NCBI GenBank assembly: GCA_036925085.1
Contig: JAUPFP010000016.1
Coordinates: 4,089,903 to 4,153,902, forward strand
DNA: 64,000 bases
Direction of reading: 5' to 3'
Origin: Brachycybe producta
Lineage: Eukaryota > Arthropoda > Diplopoda > Playtdesmida > Andrognathidae
In this document: positions 20,801 through 30,500 of the stretch, piece by piece
Position numbering within the stretch: position 1 is the first letter of the stretch
Layout of the letters: every line of letters starts with the position of its first letter
The notes under the pieces: generated by a model
Told to the model about the DNA's origin: nothing
The model's input: only the letters and a program-made list of their open reading frames with translations
The model's database searches: none
Made by a program: the position numbers and the translations under genes

Positions 20801-22578
20801 GTAGTGTTCAGGACCTCGACTAGGAAGCTGTTGCTGTTACGGCCTTGCATAATGCCGGGGGCCACCCAGACCCCCCTCGAGGCGCGTAGCTTCTCGTCAG
20901 GAGAGACCACGAAAAGATCCTGATCTGTGAGGATCCCAGAGGCCTCTACCTCCACTAGTGTTGTCCCATGGCCAGTGAGCTGTGTTAGCCCTTTGACTAC
21001 TAGGTATTCGTTCGGTTGCTGCATAAGCTTGACTTCAATGGGAGCGGTGTCCGACTCCCCAAGAGTGGCTGGCGTGATTTCTTCCAGAGCACTCTTGACG
21101 TACGCCTGAATACTCTGCCTTCGGAGTGCTGATTCAAAGAGGTCGTCCTCTAAGTAGACTTTATTGGTCTGCATAGACACAAGGAGCTTCAGTGCCCTAC
21201 CCAGGTCTCGGCCTAAGATGGCGTCGGGTGGGCCAGTGATAACCAGCAGGCGGCCCGTGGCAGATTGTTTGGCAATTTCCACAGTAGCGGAGACTTGCCC
21301 TGCCACGGCGATGGTGTTTCCTCCAACTCCCTCAATCCTTGGCGGATGAGCCATAGGCTTGATGTTGAGTTGGAGCTGCTTGGCAAGTGCCTTGGATATT
21401 ACGCTACCATGAGCCCCGGTGTCTACGAGCATGCGGACCTCTTTGCCATTGATAGTGACAGTGATTTTCGGACTGTCATCACTGACACTATGATCTCCGA
21501 TCTCTTGAGGCATGCAAGTATTCTTCAGTTGTCTATATAGGTCTTTCAGCATCCGGCGGCAACAAGGGCGCCCTTGGAGTGAAGCCCCACCACCTGGAGC
21601 CAAGATGGCGACCACCTCATTGGCGGTGCAACCCAAGGTGGCGGTGGCGAGGTTAATGACCTCAAGGGTACCATGCCAGGTAGTTAGGTCATCCATTCCC
21701 CAAGTTAACTCCGGGACGTAGTCGACCATCATTATTGGCATGCCGGCCGGTGCTCTGTCATAATTGGTTGTCTCAGGAGGCATGTCCGGTACCATGACCA
21801 CACTACGGTGGTCCGTATCGGAGGCCTCCCTTGTAAAATCGTAGGTCGGGTGCGCGTACTGATGTTCTGTACGCTCATAGTTTGTATAGCGCGGTGCATT
21901 GTACGCGCGCTCTTCAGGTATCGCATATGGACCTGGTACATGTCGTCTGTAGTATGAATCGTAGCAGGACTCGTACGGCTCTCGGTGCCCGACAGCGTAC
22001 GGCGGAGAGTTATCTGATTCGCTACGATATTGGCGATATTGTGGTGTTGTAGTACATGTAGTCGGTAGTGGTGGCGCAGGCGGCGGTTGGGTGTCGTTAT
22101 GAATAATCATCATGTGAGTGATCTGTATTTTTAGTTCATTAAGTTGATGCATGATGGTGTTGAGTTTGCAACCATCACACGACTGGGTAGGAAGTGGATC
22201 TGGTAGTAGCGGAGGTCGCTCCTGTTGATATCTGGAGTAACATGTGGACGACATTAGGCGTCGAAATGTACTATTGTTCGTGGACCGAGCCGTGCGCCGT
22301 GTAGACTGTTGATGCACATCATTACTTCGGGTGCCGCCACTTTGTGGCACCCACCAGGTCCCAGGTTGAATAACTGGATCTATGGTGGGTCCGAGTGGGA
22401 CAGCCACACGTGATGATGCGGCGTATTGTGTATCGTATGTCTGTGATGTTGCATAGGCCCTCCACAATGCTGATGGATATATGCTTCCCCTGGAGTGCGG
22501 AAGAGCTCTCCGGGCGGTCCCAGTTAGTCGTGGGTGAGCATCCATTATGTTAAGGCTTGTGTAACACGTAGTGATCAA
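17857..22578 (-). CDS. pol: Gypsy-type polyprotein: protease, reverse transcriptase, RNase H, integrase
   Basis: An uninterrupted 1573-codon frame. Residues 1-370 are Pro/Tyr/Arg-rich and match no Gag motif I know; C134/C137/H143 resemble part of a zinc knuckle but the last Cys is missing. The aspartic protease is at about 370-470 with VDTGA at 385-389. Reverse transcriptase follows at about 690-880 with LDMISGYWQ (D780) and YLDD at 842-845. RNase H has D991, E1033, D1058 and HVDAD near 1097-1101. Integrase has an HHCC finger (H1203, H1210, C1240/C1243/C1246) and a D-D-35-E triad (D1272, D1332, E1368). A VLVRDQ…YRDGYTV segment near 1487-1512 resembles the integrase C-terminal GPY/F region. 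All catalytic residues seen are intact. Met12 is an alternative start. The frame stays open through what would be a gag/pol join, so no frameshift is used. Confidence 0.95.
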   Translation of the reverse strand: MITTCYTSLNIMDAHPRLTGTARRALPHSRGSIYPSALWRAYATSQTYDTQYAASSRVAVPLGPTIDPVIQPGTWWVPQSGGTRSNDVHQQSTRRTARSTNNSTFRRLMSSTCYSRYQQERPPLLPDPLPTQSCDGCKLNTIMHQLNELKIQITHMMIIHNDTQPPPAPPLPTTCTTTPQYRQYRSESDNSPPYAVGHREPYESCYDSYYRRHVPGPYAIPEERAYNAPRYTNYERTEHQYAHPTYDFTREASDTDHRSVVMVPDMPPETTNYDRAPAGMPIMMVDYVPELTWGMDDLTTWHGTLEVINLATATLGCTANEVVAILAPGGGASLQGRPCCRRMLKDLYRQLKNTCMPQEIGDHSVSDDSPKITVTINGKEVRMLVDTGAHGSVISKALAKQLQLNIKPMAHPPRIEGVGGNTIAVAGQVSATVEIAKQSATGRLLVITGPPDAILGRDLGRALKLLVSMQTNKVYLEDDLFESALRRQSIQAYVKSALEEITPATLGESDTAPIEVKLMQQPNEYLVVKGLTQLTGHGTTLVEVEASGILTDQDLFVVSPDEKLRASRGVWVAPGIMQGRNSNSFLVEVLNTTTGPLTLASGEVIAHVQKDYCFETVEVKTTSNADPIMTKESGAKFDEAMQLGPRLRNGQRRILMDLLRSYRDVFALETSELGCTNLTEHRIDTGDHAPVREPLRRSGPEQREIIRKTVEEMLKSGVASESKSPYASAVVLVKKKDGQWRFCVDYRRLNDITKPDNYPLPRIDDALDSLRGSRIFATLDMISGYWQFEVAKEDREKTAFITPGGLFEFNRMPFGLRNAPATMQRALDILLAGHKWETCLVYLDDIIVFGATFEQFMERLDCVLGLLREAGLKLHPEKSFFGYDEVLYLGHIISKEGVRPDPRKVVAISDLAAPTNVKEVKRFLGMAGFYRRFIVNFAHIAKPLTDMTKKGLPFLWTIDREAAFTLLKTKLVTAPILAIYDPDAEIKMHTDASAYGIGAILYQQSPSKELQILGGVSRVLRDAELNYSTTDKECLAVVYGIVKFRPYLFNKAFVIVTDHHALCYLKTAQRLQGRLGRWQLLLQEYDYTVVYKAGITHVDADCISRSPVDVPEDWKLQATPDDLDDSVVYAVTLRWDWSVEQTRDPNVTQIKTELRNNPSTELHHTYVIIDEVLCALVYQGSITPKLVTVVPKHLVPEVLRLLHDSPEAGHFGQDKTLEKVCQRFFWPTWKQDTIEYVRTCEICQKCKTPQSKLPGFLHEMEIGDPGECWGIDYIGPLPKSLGGVKHIILAVDYATRFCFARAVHSQSAKTTKNFLQDTIVYLIGMPRRIITDRGTPFTAKDTQALCDELGIKHATTTAYFPQGDGLAERTNKTIMQTVKRLLTPEKGQRDWYFHLQAATFAYNTATHTSTKFSPYRLMFGREARLRIDNRAPLLPKVMDSNPAAPSVVATEEVEIARANLHEAHLRQKKYYDARRKTPHTYKIGDPVLVRDQRIVPDETKKLRYSYRDGYTVTKIISDTVLELEHEDTFGRLIRDTVNIVHIKPKQLRTVVQGLEGEDKSSSPQQEEPTSSPQ

Positions 22579-24408
22579 TGTAAGTCGGTGTTATGTAGGT
22601 TTGGCCGTTGATCTCGCTGTAGATTGCAGTCTTTTCGTCGGCAACCGACACTATCGTACCCTTATACACTGAGTGACGATAGTTTCCCTACGTTTAATAA
22701 AGATGGTATCGTTGTTTAAGTGGCTGTGTTGGTGTTGGCGTTGTTCTTCAGTTGGGTGTGACGATCCCAACTGGTACAGTGTGTTTGTAAATTCTTTATT
22801 GAGTATCAATTTTGGTAGGATCTCTCTCTACACGTGGTATTTGGTGACCACGTGGAGGTTATAAGAATCCCCAAAAGTCTCGATGAAGAAACAACAGATG
22901 TACAATGCAATTGCGAGCGTGGTACACCACCCAATCGAAATTGCACTGCGGAAAGTGAATTAGAAATGGAAGTGTATTGCAGTTGCCTGAAGAAGAGGCA
23001 AGCAATATGAAGAGTAAAGCTAGAGCGCGGTGCCCGCACTTTTAGTTTTACTTGGAAACTAGAATCAAGAGTGTGTGTGTAAAGAACACACAAAGAACCA
23101 AAAAGTTCAAGATGGCTGAACTTTTTAAATGCACAAACAAAGGAGAAGTTCAAGATGGCTGAACTCTCCAAAGAAGCAAGAAAAGAAAGCTGTTTTACTT
23201 TGAAAGTTTAAAACTTAGGTGCGGTGCCCGCACATCAAAAGTTTCAATTTAGTTTTATTAAAACAGTAAAACAGTGTAGAAATTGAAGTGTGTTCAACAA
23301 GATAAATACTTGGTGAACCAGAAGAAATGTTCAGACTGGAGAAATTTTGAGTCCTCACTGCTGGATGGCTCTGGATGAAAAGACAGAGTCAGTGCCCAGT
23401 GAGGGACTATGTTGAGTAGAAGGAAGAAGTCCGTAGGTGGCGCTGAGGTGGCCACTTCCGGTTCAGTTTATTGCAATGTCCAAAAATTGATGATTGAAAA
23501 GTTCCTCCGGGGCACGTTTTTATGGTGGCCAGGAGAAAGACACAAAAAGAGAGAAAATTCAAAGAAAAAGAGAAGTTTTCTCTAACAAGAGGAACTCCGC
23601 CAGGGGGCGCGTGAGTGCAATCCTCTGGAAGAGAAGAGAAGAGAAGAGAACACAAAAAGATGAGAGAAGGTACAACAATGAGTCACATGGAGCGAAAAAC
23701 CGCTCCGTTGGCGCTTTTTGAAGAGTGTCCGGTCGATCCAAGATGGCGGCCGGGCTTCAGTGTTGTCCAATGGAGAAAGTTCATGTGATGATGCATTGAG
23801 GTGATGATGATGAAGAAATTGAAGAACATGACTTGGGACATAGAGGGTCCCAAGGGAAACACAAGTGTAAAAACAAAGAACAAAGAAAAGGGGGGACAAG
23901 AAAGTCCCACGTGGCTAGAAAAAGTGTGTTTTAAGCTTGTAAGCCCCCTAACAATGAAATAGAGCTAGGGAGAATCTTGCTTGAAAATTAAAGATGAAGA
24001 GTGAAGATAATAGGACATTTTAAAAGACACACACGTCCTTTAAAAGCCTATTAATAGATGAATAGATTAGTAGATGAGATTTGTTTGCTCATCTCATAAT
24101 GAGACTGCAAACTCCTCTCGGAGAGTAAGAAGAATTTGTTTAAAGTGTTGCCCACGTGGTGTGGGTTTCACTTTGAAAATTAAAGAAGAGTGAAGGTGAC
24201 AGTGGGTGATTGTAATGGAAACATGAAATACAAAAACACGGACGGAAACACGTGTGTCCAAACGGTTGTCCACTTTCCGAGTGCTAAGCGGTCAGCAGAC
24301 AAAAGTTCGTTCCCACGTGTCTCTAAGGACAGGACACAGAATCGCGCGGTCGACACGTGGTGTGTGTAGCCACAAGTCTCTTTCGCGATTCCACAAAAAC
24401 GGTACCAT

Positions 24409-24762
24409 GCGGTTGGCTTTGACGTGATCGAGGGCCTCCATACATGATCCCAACATAAAAAGGCGCCACGCGGTTGGCTTTGACGCTATCGAGGGCCTCC
24501 ATACGTGGTTCCAACACAAAGGACGCCGCGCGGTTGGCTTTGACGTGATCGAGGGCCTCCATACGCGGTTTTACAAAGGCGCCACGTGGTCGACTTTGAC
24601 GCTATCGAGGGTCTCCACACGTGGTTCCAACACAAAGGACGCCGCGCGGTTGACTTTGACGTGATCGAGGGTCTCCATACGCGGTTTTACAGACAGGCGC
24701 CACGCGGTTGACTTTGACGCTATCGAGGGTCTCCATACGTGGCTCCAACATAGAAAGGACGG
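24409..24762 (-). repeat. Six tandem ~59-bp units in the leader, arranged as three dimers
   Basis: Units start at 24409, 24470, 24530, 24586, 24646 and 24704 (61, 60, 56, 60, 58 and about 58 bp). Each has GGTTG(G)CTTTGACG then ATCGAGGG-CTCCA-AC. Odd units read GACGTGATCG and even units GACGCTATCG, and the 3' parts alternate too, so the real period is a ~118-bp dimer repeated three times. It ends about 80 bp before the primer-binding site. Confidence 0.92.
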
Positions 24763-24844
24763 ACGAAGCCTCGTGAGGCACAATCACGAGACTTAGGACA
24801 AAGGACGGCTTCTGTTTACAGGTCGGAGAAGGCAGATGGAGCTA

Positions 24845-24862
24845 TACCCCGCACCTCCACCA
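24845..24862 (-). other. tRNA primer-binding site
   Basis: On the minus strand the 5' LTR ends …CTCACA, then TT, then TGGTGGAGGTGCGGGGTA. The opening TGG pairs with the CCA tail of a tRNA, and the rest would pair with a tRNA 3' end reading TACCCCGCACCTCCACCA. I cannot name the tRNA from memory. Spacing of 2 bp from the LTR is normal. Confidence 0.8.
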
Positions 24863-24864
24863 AA

Positions 24865-25550
24865 TGTGAGCTTTTGACATCAACCAATATTTTATTACCA
24901 ACCTTTAGATGACATTTTCTACTTTTCGTTTCTTCTCTGAGCAGTATGACACCTGCACAGAGAAGATCCGAGCTGTAGAGAGAGCTGGATGGAGATAGAT
25001 TGAAGTCACTCTTCTGCATGGGGGTGAAATCAATGCAGGAGAGTGGCGGCCATCTCTCTCTCTTCCGGTTGATGCTGATATACATCTTCTCCATCGGTAT
25101 TCCGACTAGAGAAGATGTTGTAGCTGCTGAGAATCGTATAGCTCCTGCCCTATGAAACCTCCGGCCTCTGAAGAGAAGTTATTTACATAAACATAGAGAC
25201 AACGCTACTTCTTGTTACAACACTTTTATTCATTCCTTGTAAGAAGTACAGATACAAGGGTGAATAGTAATATACTAACTGGAAATCCTCAGGCCCATGA
25301 TTTGGAATGTATCGCAAAAACAGGCAAAGGAAAGAACTGAGGAACAAAGAGGAACATGGTCCTTTTATACCTTGGACCTGTGTACACCTGCGAGGCGTAA
25401 CCAGGTCCAAGTGACCATGGTCCTTTACGTATCAATCCGCCACTTGGGCATGAGTCAGAAAGGTGAGTCAGAGAGGAGGGAGGGACGGTTGAGAGTTGTT
25501 TACCCCCCAGGCTATGGTTTTGGCGGGATCACGATTTACAGGGTGTTACA
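24865..25550 (-). repeat. 5' LTR (right copy)
   Basis: 686 bp, identical by eye to 15485-16170. It is the 5' LTR because all frames run on the minus strand leftward from it. It would supply the promoter for the full-length transcript. Confidence 0.95.
25361..25369 (-). promoter_or_regulatory. TATA box of the 5' LTR
   Basis: TATAAAAGG on the minus strand, preceded by GGTCCAAGG. Transcription would be expected to start about 25-30 bp downstream, near 25335 (inferred). The same box in the 3' LTR is at 15981-15989. Confidence 0.65.
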
Positions 25551-25690
25551 GAATGATCACCAATTATAAGCATACTGGATTATCATCTTGAAAGTGACTG
25601 GTCAGTCACTTTTTATTTTGCAATTTCTAGTCACTCACCCTTGATGACTATTTTGCTGTGACTAATCACTCAATGGAACCTTTTGGAGCC
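25551..25690. repeat. Right half of the interrupted foldback repeat
   Basis: Starts with the duplicated GAAT, then inverted units (AGTGACTGGTCAGTCACTTT, TAGTCACTCACCCTTGATG, ATTTTGCTGTGACTAATCAC) and ends GGAACCTTTTGGAGCCTTT. This mirrors the left end at 14957. Confidence 0.65.
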
Positions 25691-26808
25691 TTTAGAGTGA
25701 TATTCTTAAAGGGTTTTCAGTCTAAGCTGGTGCTAGACTCGTCAATGTTTATGCGAAACTTCTCATCAATAATAATTCATGAGTTTAGCACTAGCTTTGA
25801 CTTAGCAATTATTAAGAATACGACTCTTTGTAACCAAATGCTAGCAACAAATGTGACTCTTAGGAATCACTTTTTCTGAGCAAACTGAGCAAAAGTGATT
25901 TTCACCAAAGACAAACAAAAAATGTTGCTAGCAAATGGTTGTCAAGTCAGTGTTGCTCTGTCTTTTAGAAAAATCACTCAAGGTTTTTAGAAATCTCCCC
26001 CTCCCCCCCCAAAAAAGAGAGAAATACACTTTTTTTAAAAAAATAAAAATCCTTTGGCACTTCAAAATCCTTACTTTGGATCAAAGTAATGTTTTATTTA
26101 TTAGTAATTTTTTTTTCTTCTTCCGAGATTGTTGTGATACACTTTTTTGAAAAAAATTGTCGTATATATTTTTTTTTTCTTTAAAGAAAATTATTATAAG
26201 CCGTAATCCATCTTTTTGAAGGTTGTTGAATCTCAATTTTTTGGGTCACAGGTGTGTTGTAAGAGAGGCCAAGATTGAAAGAAAGAGAGAGAGAGAGAGA
26301 ACCATGTCTCTAATTTGTATACCAATTTGAATATGGATGAAGGTGATTGGAGGTGGCGATGATGATGATGATGATTATCATCATGAAGAAGAAGAAGAAG
26401 AAGCAAAGGAAGGAGAAAAAAAAGTGTAAAATAAGTTTGGTAGTGTGAAAACAAATTGGGTTTCAAATTGGGATTTTATAGATGAGTAAAGAGAAAGAGA
26501 AAGAGAAGAAGAAGTAGGTTTCTTCTTATTGACGTGTGACGTCATCACTTAATCCTTAAATCCAAAAAAAAAAACTTCAGAGTTATTTTTTTTTTCTTGT
26601 TGCAATATATGTAAATTTAAGACTGTATCACCATCATCATCATCTTATGTACAGAAAAGAGAGAAAAAAAATAAAAGATAACGGACTGAAAAGATTGAGG
26701 GACTAGAAAAAAAAGCACTTGCTTCCAAAAAAATAAAAAAGGTCCACATTTTTTTTTCCATCTTCTATCAGAATTTGTTTTTCGTCTTATTATTTTGTGT
26801 TGATGTCA

Positions 26809-26839
<31 letters not shown>

Positions 26840-27107
26840 AAGACGAAGAATGGTGAATTTAGGTCTTAAAAGACTCAAAATTGACATCCACAGCACAAAA
26901 AAGTGACACAAACACATCAAAAAATTGCACACAGACCTAAAAAACCTAATAATAACACTCAACGCCACACATTATTTGTGTCAATTTATATATATATAAT
27001 ATATATATAGAAAGATTATATATAAGATATATATTTTTTTGTTTTGTTTTTTGTTAAAAACCAAAAATAAAAACCAAAAAAAACAAACAAACCCAAAATT
27101 ATTTTTC
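25691..27107 (-). other. 3' flank or 3' UTR of neuroligin
   Basis: No coding frame. It lies directly after the neuroligin stop on the minus strand. Overlapping AATAAA signals on the minus strand at 26093-26098 and 26097-26102 could end a 1-kb 3' UTR, but this is unproven. Contains (GAA)n-like tracts at 26388-26404 and 26811-26841, a GATGAT tract near 26358-26374 and a short TA tract near 26988-27008. Confidence 0.5.
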
Positions 27108-28135
27108 TCATACTCTAATTTCTTGCATTTTTTGACTTTTATTAAGAGTTTTATTGTTGCCACTTGCTGCATTCTGAGCTAGAAGTGGTTGTACTTCAGT
27201 CAATGCATTCATTTCTGTGTTGCTACTGACCAATGCAGTTGTAGGTTTTGGGGGCACTTTGGGCGGGCTTTTAAGGGTATTTAATGTTTGAGCTACTATT
27301 GCAGCACTTGGAAAGTCTGGAGGTTCTCTAGGTCTGGAAGACTGTCCTACAGGAGATGGAGGTGGTGCCCTTGGTAAAATTGACACTCCAAGGGGTTGTT
27401 TTTGAGGTGTTCCACCACCTCCACCTCCACCTCCTGAAGGTGGCACCACTCCTGATCCCGGTCCTTGTTGTTGTTGTTGTTGAGAACATAACAACATATC
27501 GTCGTTCATTGTCTTTAGTTTATAGTTTTTCTTTTGGAGTTTTGCCTCTAATCGGTTTTTATCTCTTTGGTAATAAACTCCAGCAAATATGAGCACATTT
27601 AATATAAGTAACGAACATCCAACGGCTATTGTAACACTAAGTGCCGTTGAGTAGCTACCATGATAGATGGCTTCAGCTTTTAAACGGTCACTTGTATTTT
27701 TGGCACCCTCACCAGCTGTTGGTATTGCACCTAATATTCCTCCTCCTCCTCCTGCTAATGCTACATTATTTTCTGATAAAGATGGATCTTGGCTCGTTAT
27801 CCAAGGTCCACTTCCTGGTGCTGCTTCTACCATTGTAGGACGACCACCAACACCGGAAGTAGACGTTGTTGATGTGTTGTAATAACCACTACCACCACCT
27901 CTTACTGATTGATTAGGATAAAGTGGAAAATGGGTGGGTGGTGAGGGTGCTGATGGATAACGTGATCCAGGTTTACGAATCGTTCCAGAGAATGTGGTGA
28001 CATTCTGAGAACGATATAACATATGATGATGTGGTGATGTATTTTCTTTGTCCTCTTGATGAATAACTGGGATGAGTCGTAACCAAACTGATAATTTGTG
28101 AGCTCTGTAGTGTGTCCTCACTTTAGACCTCATTC
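27108..28135 (-). CDS. Nlg: Neuroligin, last coding exon (membrane segment and cytoplasmic tail)
   Basis: Acceptor CTCCACAG precedes base 28135. The first two bases complete a Gly codon from the previous exon, then 341 residues to TGA at 27108-27110. It opens with the conserved end of the cholinesterase-like domain (RSKVRTHYRAHKLSVWLRLIP), then a Ser/Thr/Pro/Gly-rich stalk, one transmembrane helix at about residues 163-188 (27570-27647) and a basic stop-transfer (QRDKNRLEAKLQKK). The tail has a Q6 run, a G8 run, a proline motif PPKVPPKP (about 290-297) and the C-terminus EIRV, a likely PDZ ligand comparable with the TTRV end of vertebrate neuroligins. Neuroligins are postsynaptic adhesion proteins that bind neurexins. 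The tail linker is low in complexity and lineage-specific. Confidence 0.93.
27570..27647 (-). other. Nlg: Transmembrane segment of neuroligin
   Basis: Codes for about 26 hydrophobic residues (ALSVTIAVGCSLLILNVLIF and neighbours) flanked by YHGSYST outside and YYQRDKNR inside, placing the N-terminal part outside the cell (type I). Confidence 0.85.
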
Positions 28136-28820
28136 CTGTGGAGCAAATGTATATAAAATTATGAAAGTTTTGAGTCAAGGAGGGAGGGAGGGGGTCACAT
28201 TACTCAACAAAATGTTGTAAAGTGTAGTGCAACAACACATAATACACATTACTTTCAATACATTTGTGTTGTTGTTGAAGTTGTGGATTTGAGTTCTGTT
28301 TTTTTTCTTTCTTCTTACTAAATTACAGATTATTGATCAGTTTGATGATCAGAGCTGGAAAATTAAGAAAATGTTCTCAAACAGCAAAAATATCAGAATA
28401 ACGGAAATTAAAATGCATTAGAATATTTGCATATAATTAAGTTGATTGCAGTCAAAATTAAAATTCCCAAGATTTTCTCCAAATTTTCGAAAATGTTTTA
28501 ATCTTAATTTTACACCTTTTTTTTCTTATAAATTTGAGTATCACGATTTTATTTTAATTTTATATTTTTTTTTCTCTCCAAAAACAACCATTTTTTTTTT
28601 TTCTTAACGAATTTTTTTCTCTCTCGATTTTTGTATATTTTGAATCCGGAATTCGCCTATTTTTTATTATTATTTCCGAATTTATCATCTCTGTTGCTGA
28701 TACATATCAAAGTATTAACAAATCTGTTCACATTTTGCAGGTTGCACATCATTTTTTTTTAGTAGTGTGACATCCCCCTCATTATAAGTTCTGGGTTTTT
28801 TTCTCTCCTTGAATACTAAC
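28136..28820 (-). other. Neuroligin intron, 685 bp
   Basis: Minus-strand donor GTTAGT at 28820 and acceptor …CTCCACAG at 28136. AT-rich with T-runs. No further feature seen. Confidence 0.85.
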
Positions 28821-28936
28821 CAAGGGCAATGTATTTCTCGTGTCCATTGTCGTATTGAGGCCAACTGGTTTTAGTGAATCGACTTTTTGACTTGGTTGAA
28901 TCCAATGACTGTTGTTTGCTTTGAATATTTGGATCT
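28821..28936 (-). CDS. Nlg: Neuroligin, penultimate coding exon
   Basis: A 116-bp exon between acceptor TTATTTCAG and donor CTTG|GTTAGT. The incoming GG plus A completes Gly, giving the KTG-DPN junction found in neuroligins. It then encodes an Lys/Ser-rich variable stretch and TSWPQYDNGHEKYIALG, which corresponds to the W-x-x-Y-D-x-x-x-x-K-Y-(I/L) segment near the end of the cholinesterase-like domain. Phase is consistent on both sides (784-bp exon before, terminal exon after). Short length matches no domain alone, so the call rests on frame continuity and the WPQYD motif. Confidence 0.9.
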
Positions 28937-29395
28937 CTGAAATAAGAAATAATAATCCCTACATCAACAAAATCATTTCTAGTAAACAGAAACACACAAA
29001 CACACAAAATGTGGATGGAGGTTCATATTATTGTTGTTGACGACTTGTTCTAAATATAGTTTATATATAGAAAGAGAGAGATGAAGAGAGAGAGAGAGAA
29101 ATAAGAGATTAAATGGCATTATAGACAACAAATGTGATCAGTGGGTTACTTGAGCAATTGTTTGGTGTAAGAGGTACATCAACGTTGATAAACATTGATT
29201 TGTTATAATATGTATTTCCTTTTTTTTCTTTCTCTTCTACACATTGGGATTTTTTTAGTCGAAATTTTGAGCAAAATAGAATTTACTAGCAACTTATTTT
29301 TAAGAAGGAGAAGGAAACACGGACATTCATGAGAGAAGACACAAATCACTAAAAATGAACACTCATTGAAAGGGAGAAAGAAAGAAAGAGAGAAA

Positions 29396-29573
29396 GAAAG
29401 AGAGAGAGAGAGAGAGAGAACACATACAAAATTGTAAACCACATGTGAAAGAGGAAAAAAGTAACGCACAGACACATTTTAACAAGAACAAACACAATAC
29501 GCACAAACGAGTGAACATATACATAAAAAAGAGGGAGCTATGTTCGTACACACAGACATATTGAAAGAAAGAA

Positions 29574-29611
<38 letters not shown>

Positions 29612-29849
29612 GAAAAGAGCGAATACCAAAGATCCACACACAAGAAAACATACATAGACACGCACAAAAGAGTGCAACATACAGGCACACAAAAGAGAGA
29701 ACACACAAACAAAAAAACACGCACAAACAGTACAGGACACGTACCCACATGACAGGACACGCACACAAAAAAAGAACACGCACGTGCAAAAGAGAAAACA
29801 TACATAGACACGCACAAAAGAGTGTAACATACACGCACACAAAAGAGAG

Positions 29850-29887
<38 letters not shown>

Positions 29888-30087
29888 AACACGCACAAAC
29901 AAGACAGGACACGCACAAACAAGACAGGAAACGCACCCACAAGACAGGACACGCACTTGCAAAAAAGAACACGCACGCAAAAAAAGAAAACGCACATGCA
30001 AGAGAGGGAGAGAGAACGCACGTGCAAAAGAGAAAACATACATAGACACGCACAAAAGAGTGTAACATACACGCACACAAAAGAGAG

Positions 30088-30129
<42 letters not shown>

Positions 30130-30500
30130 AACACGCACAAACAAGACAGGACACGCACAAACAAGACAGGAAACGCACCCACAAGACAGGACACGCACTT
30201 GCAAAAAAGAACACGCACGCAAAAAAAGAAAACGCACATGCAAGAGAGGGAGAGAGAACGCACGTGCAAAAGAGAAAACATACATAGACACGCACAAAAG
30301 TGTAACATACACGCGCACAAAAGTGTAACATACACGCACACAAAAGAGAGAACACACACGCACACAAAAGAACACGCACAAACAAGACAGGACATGTACA
30401 CAAAAGAGAGAAAACGCACATGCAAAAGAGAAAACACGCGCACAAACAAAAAAACACACGCACACAAAAGGAGAGAATACGCACATACAAAAGAGAGACC
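29396..30500. repeat. CA/GA-rich minisatellite with ~240-bp higher-order duplication
   Basis: Pure (CA)n tracts at about 29578-29607, 29851-29882 and 30089-30124 sit in a larger repeat. The block from CACGTGCAAAAGAGAAAACA at about 29780 is repeated from about 30019 with a spacing near 239 bp, and again in part from about 30261. Words such as ACAAACAAGACAGGACACGC recur. Long cysteine/valine-rich open frames on the minus strand and Lys/Thr/His-rich ones on the plus strand are translations of the repeat, not genes. Confidence 0.9.

Larger units (their letters stand above)
22579..24864 (-). other. Long leader of the retrotransposon
   Basis: About 2.29 kb between the primer-binding site and the first Met of the polyprotein, much longer than usual for Gypsy elements. 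Minus-strand open frames here are short (up to about 120 codons), overlap each other and show no Gag features. Several short direct repeats occur (for example AGTTCAAGATGGCTGAACT twice at about 23104-23168). A higher-order tandem array lies at 24409-24762. Confidence 0.7.
15485..25550 (-). mobile_element. Complete Ty3/Gypsy-type LTR retrotransposon
   Basis: A 10,066-bp element on the minus strand. It has 686-bp LTRs at both ends (TG…CA on either strand), a GAAT target duplication, a tRNA primer-binding site next to the right (5') LTR and a long polyprotein frame. The domain order protease, reverse transcriptase, RNase H, integrase places it in Ty3/Gypsy. Both LTRs read identical over their full length by eye, and both large frames are open, so the insertion is recent and may be competent. 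Odd points are a 2.3-kb leader, no recognisable zinc-knuckle Gag and an unidentified frame after pol. It sits about 1.6 kb 3' of the neuroligin stop codon, on the same strand. Confidence 0.95.

Noticed and set aside
17884..21721. Plus-strand frames of 60-127 codons across the polyprotein
   Set aside because: Antisense shadows of the long pol frame.
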